Source: JAVBOV01 sp031550205 (GTDB taxonomy: Bacteria > Pseudomonadota > Alphaproteobacteria > RF32 > CAG-239). From it: a stretch of 48,675 nt of DNA. A model generated the notes under the pieces. It ran no database searches. It was not told the origin of the DNA and saw only the letters and a list, made by a program, of their open reading frames with translations. A program made the position numbers and the translations under genes. Positions 23,490 to 32,188 of this stretch are shown here, in pieces (the first letter of the stretch is position 1; each line of letters begins with the position of its first letter). The DNA lies in NCBI GenBank assembly GCA_031550205.1, contig JAVBOV010000011.1:1-48675 (forward strand), read 5' to 3'.

Positions 23490-23809
23490 CCTGCCTTAGT
23501 GCAGCTTTTTAGATTTTGTTTGCTCGCTTTACATATTTCTTCTTTTAAACTGCCTTAGGAAAAGTATTTAGACTTTGTTAGCATAGTCTTGCGTCCTTCA
23601 CACCCCCGCCTTTGTGCAGATTTTTAGTTTTGTATGCGCAAGCTTTGTGTCTCGCTCGAACGAAGCTTGACGCAGTGAGAGAACAAAGCGAGCAAATACA
23701 AAATATTAAAATCAAACGCAGGCGAAGACTTTTGGTTACTTTTGGTCTCAAAAGTAACGTAAAACCCTTGCAGGTAAAGGACTAGATAAAAGATTCAGAT
23801 GAGATTGCC
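23490..23809 (+). repeat. GTTACTTT-hairpin dispersed element, copy 3 (compound)
   Basis: Carries three left ends in series: CTGCCTTAGTGCAGCTTTTT (~23490), a degenerate CTGCCTTAGGAAAAGTATTT (~23550) and CGCCTTTGTGCAGATTTTTA (~23607). A single right half follows with hairpin GTTACTTTTG-GTCT-CAAAAGTAAC (23735-23758) and a GATGAGATTGCC end. The inner part from 23607 is very close to copy 2 at 14991. It fills the 435 bp gap before rodA with the adjacent CCTCCCC palindrome; no gene is seen. Confidence 0.85.
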
Positions 23810-23814
23810 ATTGA

Positions 23815-23858
23815 CCCCACCTAACCTCCCCTTAAAAGGGGAGGAAATACGGGGGTGG
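23815..23858. repeat. CCTCCCC-type palindrome next to rodA stop
   Basis: ACCTCCCCTTAAAAGGGGAG then GAAATACGGGGGTGG, directly beyond the rodA stop. Confidence 0.65.
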
Positions 23859-24998
23859 CTATTCCTTCCCAATATTAATATTCCGATTAATATGCACCGA
23901 AAGAATAATCCCAAACGAGGCCATAACCGAAAGCATCACCGTGCCGCCATATGAAATCAGCGGCAGGGGAATTCCCACCACCGGCAGCAAACCCAGCACC
24001 ATGGCAATGTTAATAAACACATATAAGAAATAATTTGTTGTCAGCCCGATTGCCACCAGCTTGCCAAAATAGCTGGTGCTTTTCATCGCAAACGAATAGC
24101 TGTACGCCAAAATCAAAACATTAATAATTATAATAAACAACGCGCCGATTAAGCCAAACTCTTCGGCCAGCATTGTAAAAATAAAGTCCGTATGCTTTTC
24201 CGGCAAAAAGTTGAGGTGGCTCTGCGTGCCGTTCAAAAAACCTTTGCCAAAGATTCCGCCCGAACCCAGCGCAATTTTAGATTGAATAATGTGGTACCCC
24301 GAACCCAGCGGGTCTCTTTCCGGGTCAAAAAAGGTCAAAACGCGCTGTCTTTGGTAGTCGTGCAAAAAATGCCACGCCACCGGCATCACCCCTGCCGCAC
24401 CGGCAAACAGCAAAATAAACTTCCACATCTGCACGCCGATTGCAAAAAGAATGGCGCCGGTGGTTAGCAAAAGCATCACCGCCGTGCCCAAATCGGGCTG
24501 AATCACAATCAAAAACGCCGGAAAAGCCACCAGCAAAACCGGCAGAATAATTCCCTTAACGCTCTCAATACTTTGCAGAGAAGTCGTATGAAAATATTTC
24601 GCCAACACCAAAACCACTGCAATTTTCATCAATTCCGAAGGCTGAATACTGATAAATCCAAGATTAATCCATCGCTGCGCTCCCATGCCGATAAAGCCCA
24701 TAACCTCAACATAAATCAGCATAATCAGTGCCGCAAAATAAAAGACATATGCATATCTCATAATCAGCCTGATATCTATCATCGCCAAAACCAACATAAC
24801 AAAAAGGCCCAAACCAAAGCGCATCAAATGGTTCAAAGCCCATGGCTGCCAGCTTCCGTTGGCTGCCGAATAGAGCATGCCGACACCGATTAAGGCCAGC
24901 AGACAAATAAACATCACATAAGAAAAAGGAATATTTAAGAATTTTTCCTTCAAACTCAGCGTCTGCCCCTTAAGGCTTGTTTCATAAGACTTATACAT
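23859..24998 (-). CDS. rodA: SEDS-family glycosyltransferase RodA (MrdB)
   Basis: A 379-residue polytopic membrane protein with about ten helices, the lipid II polymerase of the elongasome paired with PBP2. SEDS landmarks are GAQRWINLGFISIQPSELMK, IQPDLGTAVM, LGSGGIFGKGF, LPEKHTDFIFTMLAEEFG and GIPLPLISYGGT. The ATG at 24998 lies one base after the mrdA stop, with GGTGGAG as ribosome site. An in-frame extension up to 25160 overlaps mrdA and reads low-complexity Arg/Trp, so it is rejected. Confidence 0.96.
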   Translation of the reverse strand: MYKSYETSLKGQTLSLKEKFLNIPFSYVMFICLLALIGVGMLYSAANGSWQPWALNHLMRFGLGLFVMLVLAMIDIRLIMRYAYVFYFAALIMLIYVEVMGFIGMGAQRWINLGFISIQPSELMKIAVVLVLAKYFHTTSLQSIESVKGIILPVLLVAFPAFLIVIQPDLGTAVMLLLTTGAILFAIGVQMWKFILLFAGAAGVMPVAWHFLHDYQRQRVLTFFDPERDPLGSGYHIIQSKIALGSGGIFGKGFLNGTQSHLNFLPEKHTDFIFTMLAEEFGLIGALFIIIINVLILAYSYSFAMKSTSYFGKLVAIGLTTNYFLYVFINIAMVLGLLPVVGIPLPLISYGGTVMLSVMASFGIILSVHINRNINIGKE

Positions 24999-24999
24999 A

Positions 25000-26823
25000 T
25001 CACTCCACCGTTCTCTTGGTTGGGTCCAACTTAATCGCTTCCAGCAAAAGTTTGCTGGCAATCGGCGCCGCCGCCGTAGAACCGCCGCCGCCGTGCTCCA
25101 CCAAAACCACAGCTGCGTATTTCGGGTTGTCATGCGGAGCATATCCCACAAACAAAGCATGATTCCTCAAATGCCAGGGCAGTTCTTCCTGCTTCAAAAC
25201 TCCGGTTTGTCTTTCTTTCATGGAAATTCGGCGAACCTGAGTTGTGCCGGTCTTGCCGCCCATTTTTTGCCCCTGATAATCAAAATGCGACCAATATGCC
25301 GTACCTTCTTTTTTGTTAACCACATTATACATGCCGGCCTTAACAATCTCCAAATTAGCATTTGAAACATTAATCTTGCTTTGCGGGGTTTTAACCTCTT
25401 TATCAACCTTAATAAAAGTCGGCTTAACCTTATATCCGCCGTTAACCAGGCTTGCCATCATTGAAACCAGTTGTATAGGCGTGGTCAAAACCGAACCCTG
25501 ACCAATGCCTGAAATCAGCGTCTCACCTTGCTGCCATGCTTCTTTGCGATATTTAAGTTTCCAGTCTCTGTCCGGAATAAGCCCGGCTTCTTCGCCCTCA
25601 AACCCAACCGGGCTTCCCAAACCAAAACGCCTTGCCATGTCGGCAATTTTATCAATTCCCAATTTTAAGGAAACCTCATAAAAGAAAATATCGCATGAGT
25701 GTTCAATCGCATCAACCACGTTAGTTGACCCGTGCCCCTCTTTTCTCCAACAGTGAAAAGCATGGTTTCCCAAAAACATCTGCCCTGAACAAAAAACCCT
25801 GGTATCAAGACCAATCACTCTGGCCTCCAGTGCAGCCATTGCCACAATCATCTTAAAAGTCGAACCCGGAGAATAACGCCCCTTAAGCGCTTTGTTGTTC
25901 AGCGGCTTTTTTGGATTCTCACTAAGCTCGGCCCACTCCTTGGCGCTGATTCCGCTTGACATAGTGTTGGGGTCATATGCCGGAGTAGATACAAAGGCCA
26001 AAATTTCTCCGGTATTAACATCAAGCAAGATTGCAACTCCGCTCTCTTCGCCAAACAAATCATACGCCTTTTCCTGCAGGCGTGAATCTATCGTCAGCTC
26101 AATATTATCTCCGGCAATGCCGTCTTTTTTCTCAATCTCTTTCATCACCCGGCCATAAGCGTTCACTTCCAGCTTCAAACTTCCGCCTTTGCCGCGCAAT
26201 TGGCTCTCAAATTGTTTCTCTATTCCCTCTTTGCCAATCTTAAAACCCGGAACCTGCAGCAGCGCATCTTTGTCTTTTTTCAAATCATCTTCTGAAGGCA
26301 GCGCCACATAACCCAAAACATGGGCAATTTTCTCGCCGAACGGGTAATGTCGGTTCAAGCCCTCATCCAAAATAATTCCCGGCAAATCCGGCGCATTAAG
26401 CATAATTTTGGAAACCTCTTCCCAGTTAAGATTATCCTTAATCTTAATTGGCACAAAACCGCGGTTTTTTTTCAAATCTTTTTTAATTCGCTCTTCTTCG
26501 GCCTCGGAAAGCGGCATAATCTTCTTAAAATCATCCAATGTTTTTTGCACATTTGGCGTTTGCTCAGCCACAATCAATGCCTGAAAATTTTGCCGATTCG
26601 TTGCAATCGGAATCTGATTACGGTCATAAATCACCCCGCGCGGCGGAATAAGAATTCGGCTTGAAATGCGGTTTTCATCGGCCATCATCTTAAAACGGTC
26701 AGCTTGATAAACCTGCAGATAAAACAGCCTGAAAACAATCATTAACAATAAAATAACTTTGCCCAAAGACATGATAATTGAGCGTTGAATTAAGACTTTT
26801 CCCTTGTCGTTGTCTCTGTTCAT
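25000..26823 (-). CDS. mrdA: Penicillin-binding protein 2 (MrdA), elongation transpeptidase
   Basis: A 607-residue class B PBP that cross-links peptidoglycan during elongation, partner of RodA. An N-terminal membrane anchor spans about residues 17-35. The pedestal domain contains ILIPPRGVIYDRN and LNRHYPFGEKIAHVLGYV. Catalytic motifs are SPGSTFKM (SxxK), EHSCDIFF (SxD) and GGKTGTTQV (KTG). It lies between mreD and rodA with only a few bases separating them. Confidence 0.96.
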   Translation of the reverse strand: MNRDNDKGKVLIQRSIIMSLGKVILLLMIVFRLFYLQVYQADRFKMMADENRISSRILIPPRGVIYDRNQIPIATNRQNFQALIVAEQTPNVQKTLDDFKKIMPLSEAEEERIKKDLKKNRGFVPIKIKDNLNWEEVSKIMLNAPDLPGIILDEGLNRHYPFGEKIAHVLGYVALPSEDDLKKDKDALLQVPGFKIGKEGIEKQFESQLRGKGGSLKLEVNAYGRVMKEIEKKDGIAGDNIELTIDSRLQEKAYDLFGEESGVAILLDVNTGEILAFVSTPAYDPNTMSSGISAKEWAELSENPKKPLNNKALKGRYSPGSTFKMIVAMAALEARVIGLDTRVFCSGQMFLGNHAFHCWRKEGHGSTNVVDAIEHSCDIFFYEVSLKLGIDKIADMARRFGLGSPVGFEGEEAGLIPDRDWKLKYRKEAWQQGETLISGIGQGSVLTTPIQLVSMMASLVNGGYKVKPTFIKVDKEVKTPQSKINVSNANLEIVKAGMYNVVNKKEGTAYWSHFDYQGQKMGGKTGTTQVRRISMKERQTGVLKQEELPWHLRNHALFVGYAPHDNPKYAAVVLVEHGGGGSTAAAPIASKLLLEAIKLDPTKRTVE

Positions 26824-26829
26824 TTCCGA

Positions 26830-27351
26830 CTACACCTCTTCATCTTCCAGCAAATATTTATCTATTGCCGCATTGATAAACCCGATAATCGGATAAAACG
26901 CAATTGTCACCATCCAGCTGAACAACAGCATTGTAAAAGATAAGAACTGGCTGTAATAAATTGAAACCAGCAGCCACTTGGCCAAAAGCACGGCCAGAGA
27001 TATGAGCATAAAGCCGTACCATGTAATGGAAAAAGGCTTGGAATGAAAATATTTTGCCAAATATGAAACCAGCACATACAAAAGCAAAAGCGCAAAAATA
27101 TTAGACCCGAACGGCGCGGAAGAAATTGTATCTTCGACAATTCCCAAAACATAAACCGACGTAAGGTTAAAAATATCCGGACGGTTCAGCAGCCAGAAAT
27201 ATACGCAAATCATCGACATCAGCGGCTTAATGTTGTTTGAAACCACAAAATTCACCGGAATATAAGACATCAAAAGCAAAACGACGGAAGAAATTAAGGG
27301 CAGCATCCGCTGTAAATTACGAAAATTATTTTCAGTTAAATTATCGCTCAC
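26830..27351 (-). CDS. mreD: Rod shape-determining protein MreD
   Basis: A small polytopic membrane protein of ~173 residues with about five hydrophobic segments. VYFWLLNRPDIFNLTSVYVL followed by GIVEDTISSAPFGSN is the conserved MreD signature (W..RP...... G...D...G.P.G). It scaffolds the elongasome with MreC. The start is uncertain. A GTG at 27351 follows GAGGGCGAAG and overlaps the mreC end by 11 bases; an ATG at 27306 is the alternative. Longer extensions lie inside mreC. Confidence 0.88.
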   Translation of the reverse strand: MSDNLTENNFRNLQRMLPLISSVVLLLMSYIPVNFVVSNNIKPLMSMICVYFWLLNRPDIFNLTSVYVLGIVEDTISSAPFGSNIFALLLLYVLVSYLAKYFHSKPFSITWYGFMLISLAVLLAKWLLVSIYYSQFLSFTMLLFSWMVTIAFYPIIGFINAAIDKYLLEDEEV

Positions 27352-28213
27352 CTTCGCCCTCAATCTCTTTTTCCACGATTGTCTCAAGCAGCCCGTAATC
27401 CACAATTTTCACATATTCCAGGCGGTCCAAATCCGTAAACATTTTTATCTTAATATTATTTTTTTCAATAGAGCTGATCTGCCCGATTGGCAGCCCCGGC
27501 GGAAACGTTCCGGCCACACCTGAGGTCACAATTCTGTCACCCACCGTAAGCTCGGCAAAAAGCGGAATAAAAATCATTCTCGGCACCGGCGTGTTGTCTC
27601 CCGATAAAATTCCCCGAACTCTGGTGCGCTCCACCATTACCGGAATTTTAGAGTTAATGTCGGTCACCAAAATAATCTTGGCATAATTGCTGCCCACTCT
27701 GTCCACGCGGCCGACCACGCCTTTGTCTCCCATCACCACCTGGCCTTTTTTAACCTTGGCGGTATCTCCGGTATAAACAATCAAAGAATGAGAGAAGGCA
27801 TCCCCTTCTTCAGCCACCACGCGCGTGGTCATAAACGTTGCTTCCGGCGGCGGAATATAATCCAAAAGCTTGGTCAAAATCTTGTTCTCAATCTCCAAAA
27901 CCCGCGCCCGCTCATTGGCGGTTCTAAGCTCCTCGTTTTGCTCGCGCAAAACCTTATTATCCTTATGAATGTCTTTTAACTCTCTGAAATAATCATAAGC
28001 GCTGGCAATTGCCCGCGCCGGAATCAAGAGCACATCGGCCAGCGGACTGACCACATCGGTCGCAACCGATGACGTCTTCTCAATAATCACCGTATCGGTT
28101 TTATTCAAAAGCATAAATATAAAGGCGGAAATAAACAAAAAGACTATGGCAAATTTCTTAACCAATAGCCTGATTTTGCTAAAATGATAAAATAAGATTC
28201 TCCTGCGCTTCAT
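27341..28213 (-). CDS. mreC: Rod shape-determining protein MreC
   Basis: The 290-residue bitopic protein has a membrane segment at about residues 20-38. A coiled coil follows (LKDIHKDNKVLREQNEELRT... ENKILTKLL). The periplasmic beta domains contain VVMGDKGVVGRVDRVGSNYA, VERTRVRGILSG and VTSGVAGTFPPGLPIG, all typical MreC. It links MreB, PBP2 and RodA. The ATG at 28213 follows GTAAGG. An ATG six codons upstream (28231) abuts the palindrome at 28232-28336 and is less likely. Confidence 0.94.
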   Translation of the reverse strand: MKRRRILFYHFSKIRLLVKKFAIVFLFISAFIFMLLNKTDTVIIEKTSSVATDVVSPLADVLLIPARAIASAYDYFRELKDIHKDNKVLREQNEELRTANERARVLEIENKILTKLLDYIPPPEATFMTTRVVAEEGDAFSHSLIVYTGDTAKVKKGQVVMGDKGVVGRVDRVGSNYAKIILVTDINSKIPVMVERTRVRGILSGDNTPVPRMIFIPLFAELTVGDRIVTSGVAGTFPPGLPIGQISSIEKNNIKIKMFTDLDRLEYVKIVDYGLLETIVEKEIEGEGER

Positions 28214-28231
28214 ATCAAACCTTACATCCAT

Positions 28232-28336
28232 GAGTTTGATATGCGGGTGTGCTACGCAGTGATTTTGCAGGCGCGGTGTAGACTTAAACTACATAAACCT
28301 GCAAAGTTACAAGTATGACACCCGCAGAGCAAACTC
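28232..28336. repeat. 105 bp imperfect palindrome between mreB and mreC
   Basis: Starts GAGTTTGATATGCGGGTGT and ends GACACCCGCAGAGCAAACTC. The inner TTTGCAGG and CCTGCAAA, and GTGTAG and CTACAT, also pair. As RNA it would form a long hairpin in the mreB-mreC intercistronic region. It could separate MreB output from downstream gene output by partial termination or processing. Confidence 0.75.
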
Positions 28337-28346
28337 CCAAAAACAA

Positions 28347-29387
28347 TTAGTACATTGTAGAAAGAATTGACTTAAACTTGCGAATCTCTTCCAAACACTT
28401 GCCCGTGCCTCTAACCACACACTCCAGCGGATTATCGGCAATTGAAACCGGCAGGCCCGTGGCGTTGCGCAGCACTTGGTCAAGATTGGTCAAAAGCGCG
28501 CCGCCTCCGGTGAGCACAATGCCCTTGTCCACAATATCAGCCGCCAATTCCGGGGCGGTGTTTTCCAAAGCCACTTTCACGGCTTCAATAATCTGCGTCA
28601 CCGGCTCGTTCAAACTTTCTGCCACCTGGCGCTCGCTCATGATAATTTCTTTCGGCACGCCGTTCATCAAATCGCGGCCTTTAATCTCAACCGTGCGGCC
28701 TTCTCCACGGTACGGAGGACAAGCCGAGCCAATTTCTTTTTTAATCTTTTCTGCAGAGCTTTCGCCAACCAAAAGGTTATGATTGCGGCGAATATAAGAA
28801 ATAATTGCGCTGTCCATCTTGTCGCCGCCAACGCGAACCGAACGGGCATAAACAATGCCGCCCAAAGACAACACGGCAACTTCGGTTGTACCGCCGCCGA
28901 TATCCACCACCATTGAACCGGTTGGCTCGGTCACCGGCAAATCTGCGCCGATTGCGGCCGCCATCGGCTCTTCAATCAGCCAGACTTTTCTGGCGCCTGC
29001 GGCCTCGGCAGATTCCTGAATCGCTCTTCTTTCAACGGCGGTTGAACCTGAAGGCACGCAAACCACCACCATCGGAGAAGCAAACGTGCGGCGGTTATGA
29101 ACCTTGCGGATAAAATACTTAATCATCTCTTCGGCAATTTCAAAGTCTGCAATCACACCGTCGCGCAAAGGGCGAATGGCATGAATATTGCCCGGAGTAC
29201 GTCCCAGCATTTGCTTAGCTTCGTTGCCCACGGCCAAAACCTGTTTTTTGCCCTTATACTCTTCAATTGCCACCACTGAAGGTTCGTTTAAAGCGATTCC
29301 CCTGTCTTTAACATATACCAGAGTATTGGCTGTGCCCAAGTCGATTGCCATATCGGCTGAAAGCCAGCCCATTAGTTTTGAAAACAT
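28347..29387 (-). CDS. mreB: Actin-like cytoskeletal protein MreB
   Basis: A 346-residue bacterial actin that forms membrane-bound filaments guiding wall synthesis. Nucleotide-binding motifs are DLGTANTLVYVKDRGI (phosphate 1), VVDIGGGTTEVAVLS (phosphate 2) and TGGGALLTNLDQVL (adenosine). NEPSVVAI and AGARKVWLIEEPMAAAIGA are also conserved. GGAGAAG precedes the ATG. It leads the mreB-mreC-mreD-mrdA-rodA cluster, with miaA directly upstream. Confidence 0.97.
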   Translation of the reverse strand: MFSKLMGWLSADMAIDLGTANTLVYVKDRGIALNEPSVVAIEEYKGKKQVLAVGNEAKQMLGRTPGNIHAIRPLRDGVIADFEIAEEMIKYFIRKVHNRRTFASPMVVVCVPSGSTAVERRAIQESAEAAGARKVWLIEEPMAAAIGADLPVTEPTGSMVVDIGGGTTEVAVLSLGGIVYARSVRVGGDKMDSAIISYIRRNHNLLVGESSAEKIKKEIGSACPPYRGEGRTVEIKGRDLMNGVPKEIIMSERQVAESLNEPVTQIIEAVKVALENTAPELAADIVDKGIVLTGGGALLTNLDQVLRNATGLPVSIADNPLECVVRGTGKCLEEIRKFKSILSTMY

Positions 29388-29424
29388 TGATTCTTCTCCA
29401 AATTTTAGTTTCTTTTATTAATTT

Positions 29425-30339
29425 TTATAACTTTACGCCCTTTTGTGCAACATCTATTATCTTTTTCAACACGGATTCTTCCGCCCTTGAATAACATTTT
29501 TGCAAAATCACGTCTGCCTTAAGTTTGTGTTTAAACCACGTAATCTGCCTTTTGGCATATTGGTTAGTGTGAACTTTGGCCAGCTCCAAAGCTTTTTCTC
29601 TGGAGACTTCATCGCGCAAATATGCTGAAAACTCCGGCACGCCAAGCGCTTTCATCGCCGGTAAATCAGAGGCCAAATCTTTTTCCATCAGCCTCAAAAC
29701 TTCGGTTAAAGCTCCTTGCTCCAACATCATGTCCAAACGCTTTGAAATTTTTTCTTCCAAATCTTTTTTAAGCGGCAGAATTTTCACTGCCAAAAATTCG
29801 GCCTCTGGAAGTTTTTTAACCAACGGCTTTTTGTGCCACTCTGAAATAGCAATTCCGGTCGCCGCAAAAACTTCATATGCTCTGCGGATTCTGGTTGTAT
29901 CTCCTGGCTTCAGTTTTTTGTAAGATTCAATATCAAATTCCCTCAAGCCATCATGCTCAAACTTCTCGCCGATTTTTGCCTCAACCTCCGGTATAGGGCT
30001 AACCCCGTTAATCAAAGCATCAATATACATTCCGGTCCCGCCCGCCACAATCGGCAGCTTGCCGTCTTTCCATGTTTTCTTAATCTCCCTAACCGCCAAA
30101 TCCAGCCACCCTGCCACTGAGCCTCTTTTTGAAGAACTGAGCACTCCAAACAGCTTATGCGGCACGGTTTCCATGTCTTCATTGCTTGGCATTGCTGATA
30201 AAATCGGCGTATCCTTATACATCTGCATTGAGTCGGCATTAATCACCACGCCGGAAAGCCGGCTTGCCAAATCCATCGCCAACTGAGACTTACCTGAAGC
30301 CGTCGGCCCGGCAACAATTAACACTAAATCTTTCTGCAC
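29425..30339 (-). CDS. miaA: tRNA dimethylallyltransferase MiaA
   Basis: The ~304-residue enzyme transfers an isopentenyl group from DMAPP to A37 of tRNAs reading UNN codons. The P-loop is GPTASGKS (about residues 10-17). INADSMQMY, IVAGGTGMYIDALI, RIRRAYEVF and the late RQITWFKHK are all typical. The likely start is the GTG at 30339 (reads as MQKDLVLIVAGPTASGK), preceded by GGTGGAGGACGCC. It lies in a 22-base segment (30334-30355) that is duplicated at the ddl end. The frame stays open upstream to 30510 through an inserted repeat, which is not credible coding. Confidence 0.92.
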   Translation of the reverse strand: MQKDLVLIVAGPTASGKSQLAMDLASRLSGVVINADSMQMYKDTPILSAMPSNEDMETVPHKLFGVLSSSKRGSVAGWLDLAVREIKKTWKDGKLPIVAGGTGMYIDALINGVSPIPEVEAKIGEKFEHDGLREFDIESYKKLKPGDTTRIRRAYEVFAATGIAISEWHKKPLVKKLPEAEFLAVKILPLKKDLEEKISKRLDMMLEQGALTEVLRLMEKDLASDLPAMKALGVPEFSAYLRDEVSREKALELAKVHTNQYAKRQITWFKHKLKADVILQKCYSRAEESVLKKIIDVAQKGVKL

Positions 30340-30474
30340 CCGGCGTCCTCCACCAATCCATCTCCCGTCATTCCGGAAGGTAAACCCCGCCGGATTTGCC
30401 ATATCCGGAATCCACAAAACGATTTTTGCGCACGCAAAAATTCTATATTTTCCTGCACCCGGCGTCCTCCACCA
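30334..30474. repeat. Palindromic element flanked by 22 bp direct repeats at the ddl/miaA junction
   Basis: Bases 30334-30355 and 30453-30474 are identical 22-mers, and the 97 bases between carry GTCATTCCGG...TCCGGAATCCA and the palindrome ATTTTTGCG-CA-CGCAAAAAT. One 22-mer copy ends ddl and the other starts miaA. This looks like insertion of a repeat element with target duplication into an original ddl-miaA overlap. The next 12 bases after each 22-mer on the minus strand also match at most positions. Confidence 0.8.
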
Positions 30475-31351
30475 GTTTAGAGCACAATTGTTCATAAGAA
30501 ATTCCGGCATATCTGGCTTGTTCCGGTACCAGCGACAAAGGTGTCATCCCCGGATGCGTGTTAATCTCCAAAAACACCACGCCGTCTTTAGGGTTATATC
30601 TGAAATCCGAGCGAGAAACCGTCTTGCAGCCCAAAGCCTTGTGCATCTTAACCGCATATTCCTTGCACTTTTTGGCGGCTGCCGCCGAAATCTCTGCCGG
30701 CAGAACATGCTCGGTCATGCCTGAGGTATATTTGGCCTTATAATCATAAAATTCCACCTTCGGCTTCAACTCGGTCACAACAAAAGCCTTGCCTTCCAAA
30801 ACCATCACCGTCAACTCGCGCCCCGGAATAAATCTCTCAATCATCAGCTCCGCATCATCATTGTCATATCTGGCTTTTTTGAAATCGGCCTTGGAATGCA
30901 CAATAAACACCCCGACCGAAGACCCGTCGCTCACCGGCTTCACCACATATGGCATTTTCAGCTTATCGCCTTTTTTATAAAACTCTCCGGCGCTCATTTT
31001 AACTTCCGGAACAATCTTAACCTTTTCAATTTTTGCAATTTCCTTGGTCAAAACCTTGTTCATGCCCACAGATGAGGCCTTCAATCCCGAATGGGTATAA
31101 GGAATTTGCATCAAATCCAAAAATCCCTGAATTGTTCCGTCTTCGCCAAAGTTGCCGTGCAGCGCATTAAACACCGCATCGGGTTTTTCTTTTTCCAAAA
31201 CCTTAATAAACTCGCGCATATTTTTCAAATCGTGCGCAACAGCCTTATATCCGGCTTTTTTCAAAGCCTCAAGCGCACCATTGCCGGAAACCAGACTAAC
31301 TTCTCTTTCCGAAGAAAAGCCGCCCATCATCACCAAAACTTTTTTTGACAT
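30443..31351 (-). CDS. ddl: D-alanine-D-alanine ligase
   Basis: A 302-residue ATP-grasp enzyme making D-Ala-D-Ala for the peptidoglycan stem peptide. GGFSSEREVSLVSGN, NALHGNFGEDGTIQGFLD, MPYVVKPVSDGSSVGVFIV and VVFLEINTHPGMTPLSLVPE cover the substrate, ATP and metal sites. The ATG at 31351 follows GGAGAGGGAA; the frame stays open ten codons further up without a better site. The last codons lie in one copy of the 22-base duplication and keep the ending AGCRKI. Confidence 0.95.
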   Translation of the reverse strand: MSKKVLVMMGGFSSEREVSLVSGNGALEALKKAGYKAVAHDLKNMREFIKVLEKEKPDAVFNALHGNFGEDGTIQGFLDLMQIPYTHSGLKASSVGMNKVLTKEIAKIEKVKIVPEVKMSAGEFYKKGDKLKMPYVVKPVSDGSSVGVFIVHSKADFKKARYDNDDAELMIERFIPGRELTVMVLEGKAFVVTELKPKVEFYDYKAKYTSGMTEHVLPAEISAAAAKKCKEYAVKMHKALGCKTVSRSDFRYNPKDGVVFLEINTHPGMTPLSLVPEQARYAGISYEQLCSKLVEDAGCRKI

Positions 31352-31405
31352 TTCCCTCTCCTTTGTGTTATAGAATAACAAGCATTTATTTAAGAAAGCC
31401 TAACT

Positions 31406-32188
31406 TTGAAAAAATTTTTTCTAACACTTCTCACCATCCACCTTTCGCTTTTCACTGAGGCGAAAGCCTTCAGCGTCAAGCATAACTTCGACGTGCACAT
31501 CGGCGTCTTCAACGCCAGCAAATCAAGCTTTGAATACGCTTTGCAAAAAGATGCTTATTTCGTAAAATCATCCGTAAAAACCAACGGCACTTTCGGCTTA
31601 CTTTATCCCTTCAAGGCCAACTATTTCACCGACGGCAGAATGGAAGGCAGTCAGTTTGAGACCCTGACTTACCACTACGATTCCGAAACCCTGTTCAATA
31701 AACGCCAAAAAGAACTGGTTTACGATGAAAACGGCAAACCGCTGTACATCATCCACAAACGCAACGACAAAGAAAAAAGAAAAGAAGTAAAAAAAGAACT
31801 CTATACTGAAGGCACTACCGATTTGCAAACCGTCTTCGCTGAAATGGCCAAACTCTATAATGAAATGAAGTTTTGCGATTCGAAAATGGAAGTCTTCGAC
31901 GGCACCAGACGCTATGACATAGTTTTTAAAGATATCGGTCAGGAAAATTTAAGCAAAAACAAGCTCTCTCCGTATTATGGCCAAGCCCACAAATGCTCCA
32001 TGTATGTCAATAAAATTGTCGGCGAGGAAGATGATCTGCTCTGGCAGGTAACCTCTAACAAACCCGTTTATTTTTGGATTCTCGAGGAACAAAAAACCAA
32101 ACACCCCTTCATCGCCCGCATCTTTTTGCCTGAAACCCCGCTCGGCGAATTAAACGTTTACACCACCAAGGTCACCGTCAATGAATAA
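31406..32188 (+). CDS. DUF3108-family exported protein
   Basis: The 260-residue protein has a signal peptide (KKFFLTLLTIHLSLFTEAKA), then a beta-rich domain (HNFDVHIGVFNASKSSFEYA, with GTFGLLYPFKANYFTDGRM). This is the shape of DUF3108 periplasmic proteins of unknown function. The start appears to be a TTG at 31406 with no strong ribosome site. It is divergent from ddl and overlaps the U32 gene by 8 bases, so the two are co-transcribed. Confidence 0.75.
   Translation: MKKFFLTLLTIHLSLFTEAKAFSVKHNFDVHIGVFNASKSSFEYALQKDAYFVKSSVKTNGTFGLLYPFKANYFTDGRMEGSQFETLTYHYDSETLFNKRQKELVYDENGKPLYIIHKRNDKEKRKEVKKELYTEGTTDLQTVFAEMAKLYNEMKFCDSKMEVFDGTRRYDIVFKDIGQENLSKNKLSPYYGQAHKCSMYVNKIVGEEDDLLWQVTSNKPVYFWILEEQKTKHPFIARIFLPETPLGELNVYTTKVTVNE

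Noticed and set aside
24999..25160. N-terminal extension of RodA
   Set aside because: Overlaps the mrdA 3' end and reads Arg/Trp-rich nonsense; the ATG at 24998 has a good ribosome site and normal RodA start.
30340..30510. 57-codon upstream extension of MiaA
   Set aside because: Runs through the inserted repeat and the ddl end; the duplicated GTG start and its ribosome site explain translation.
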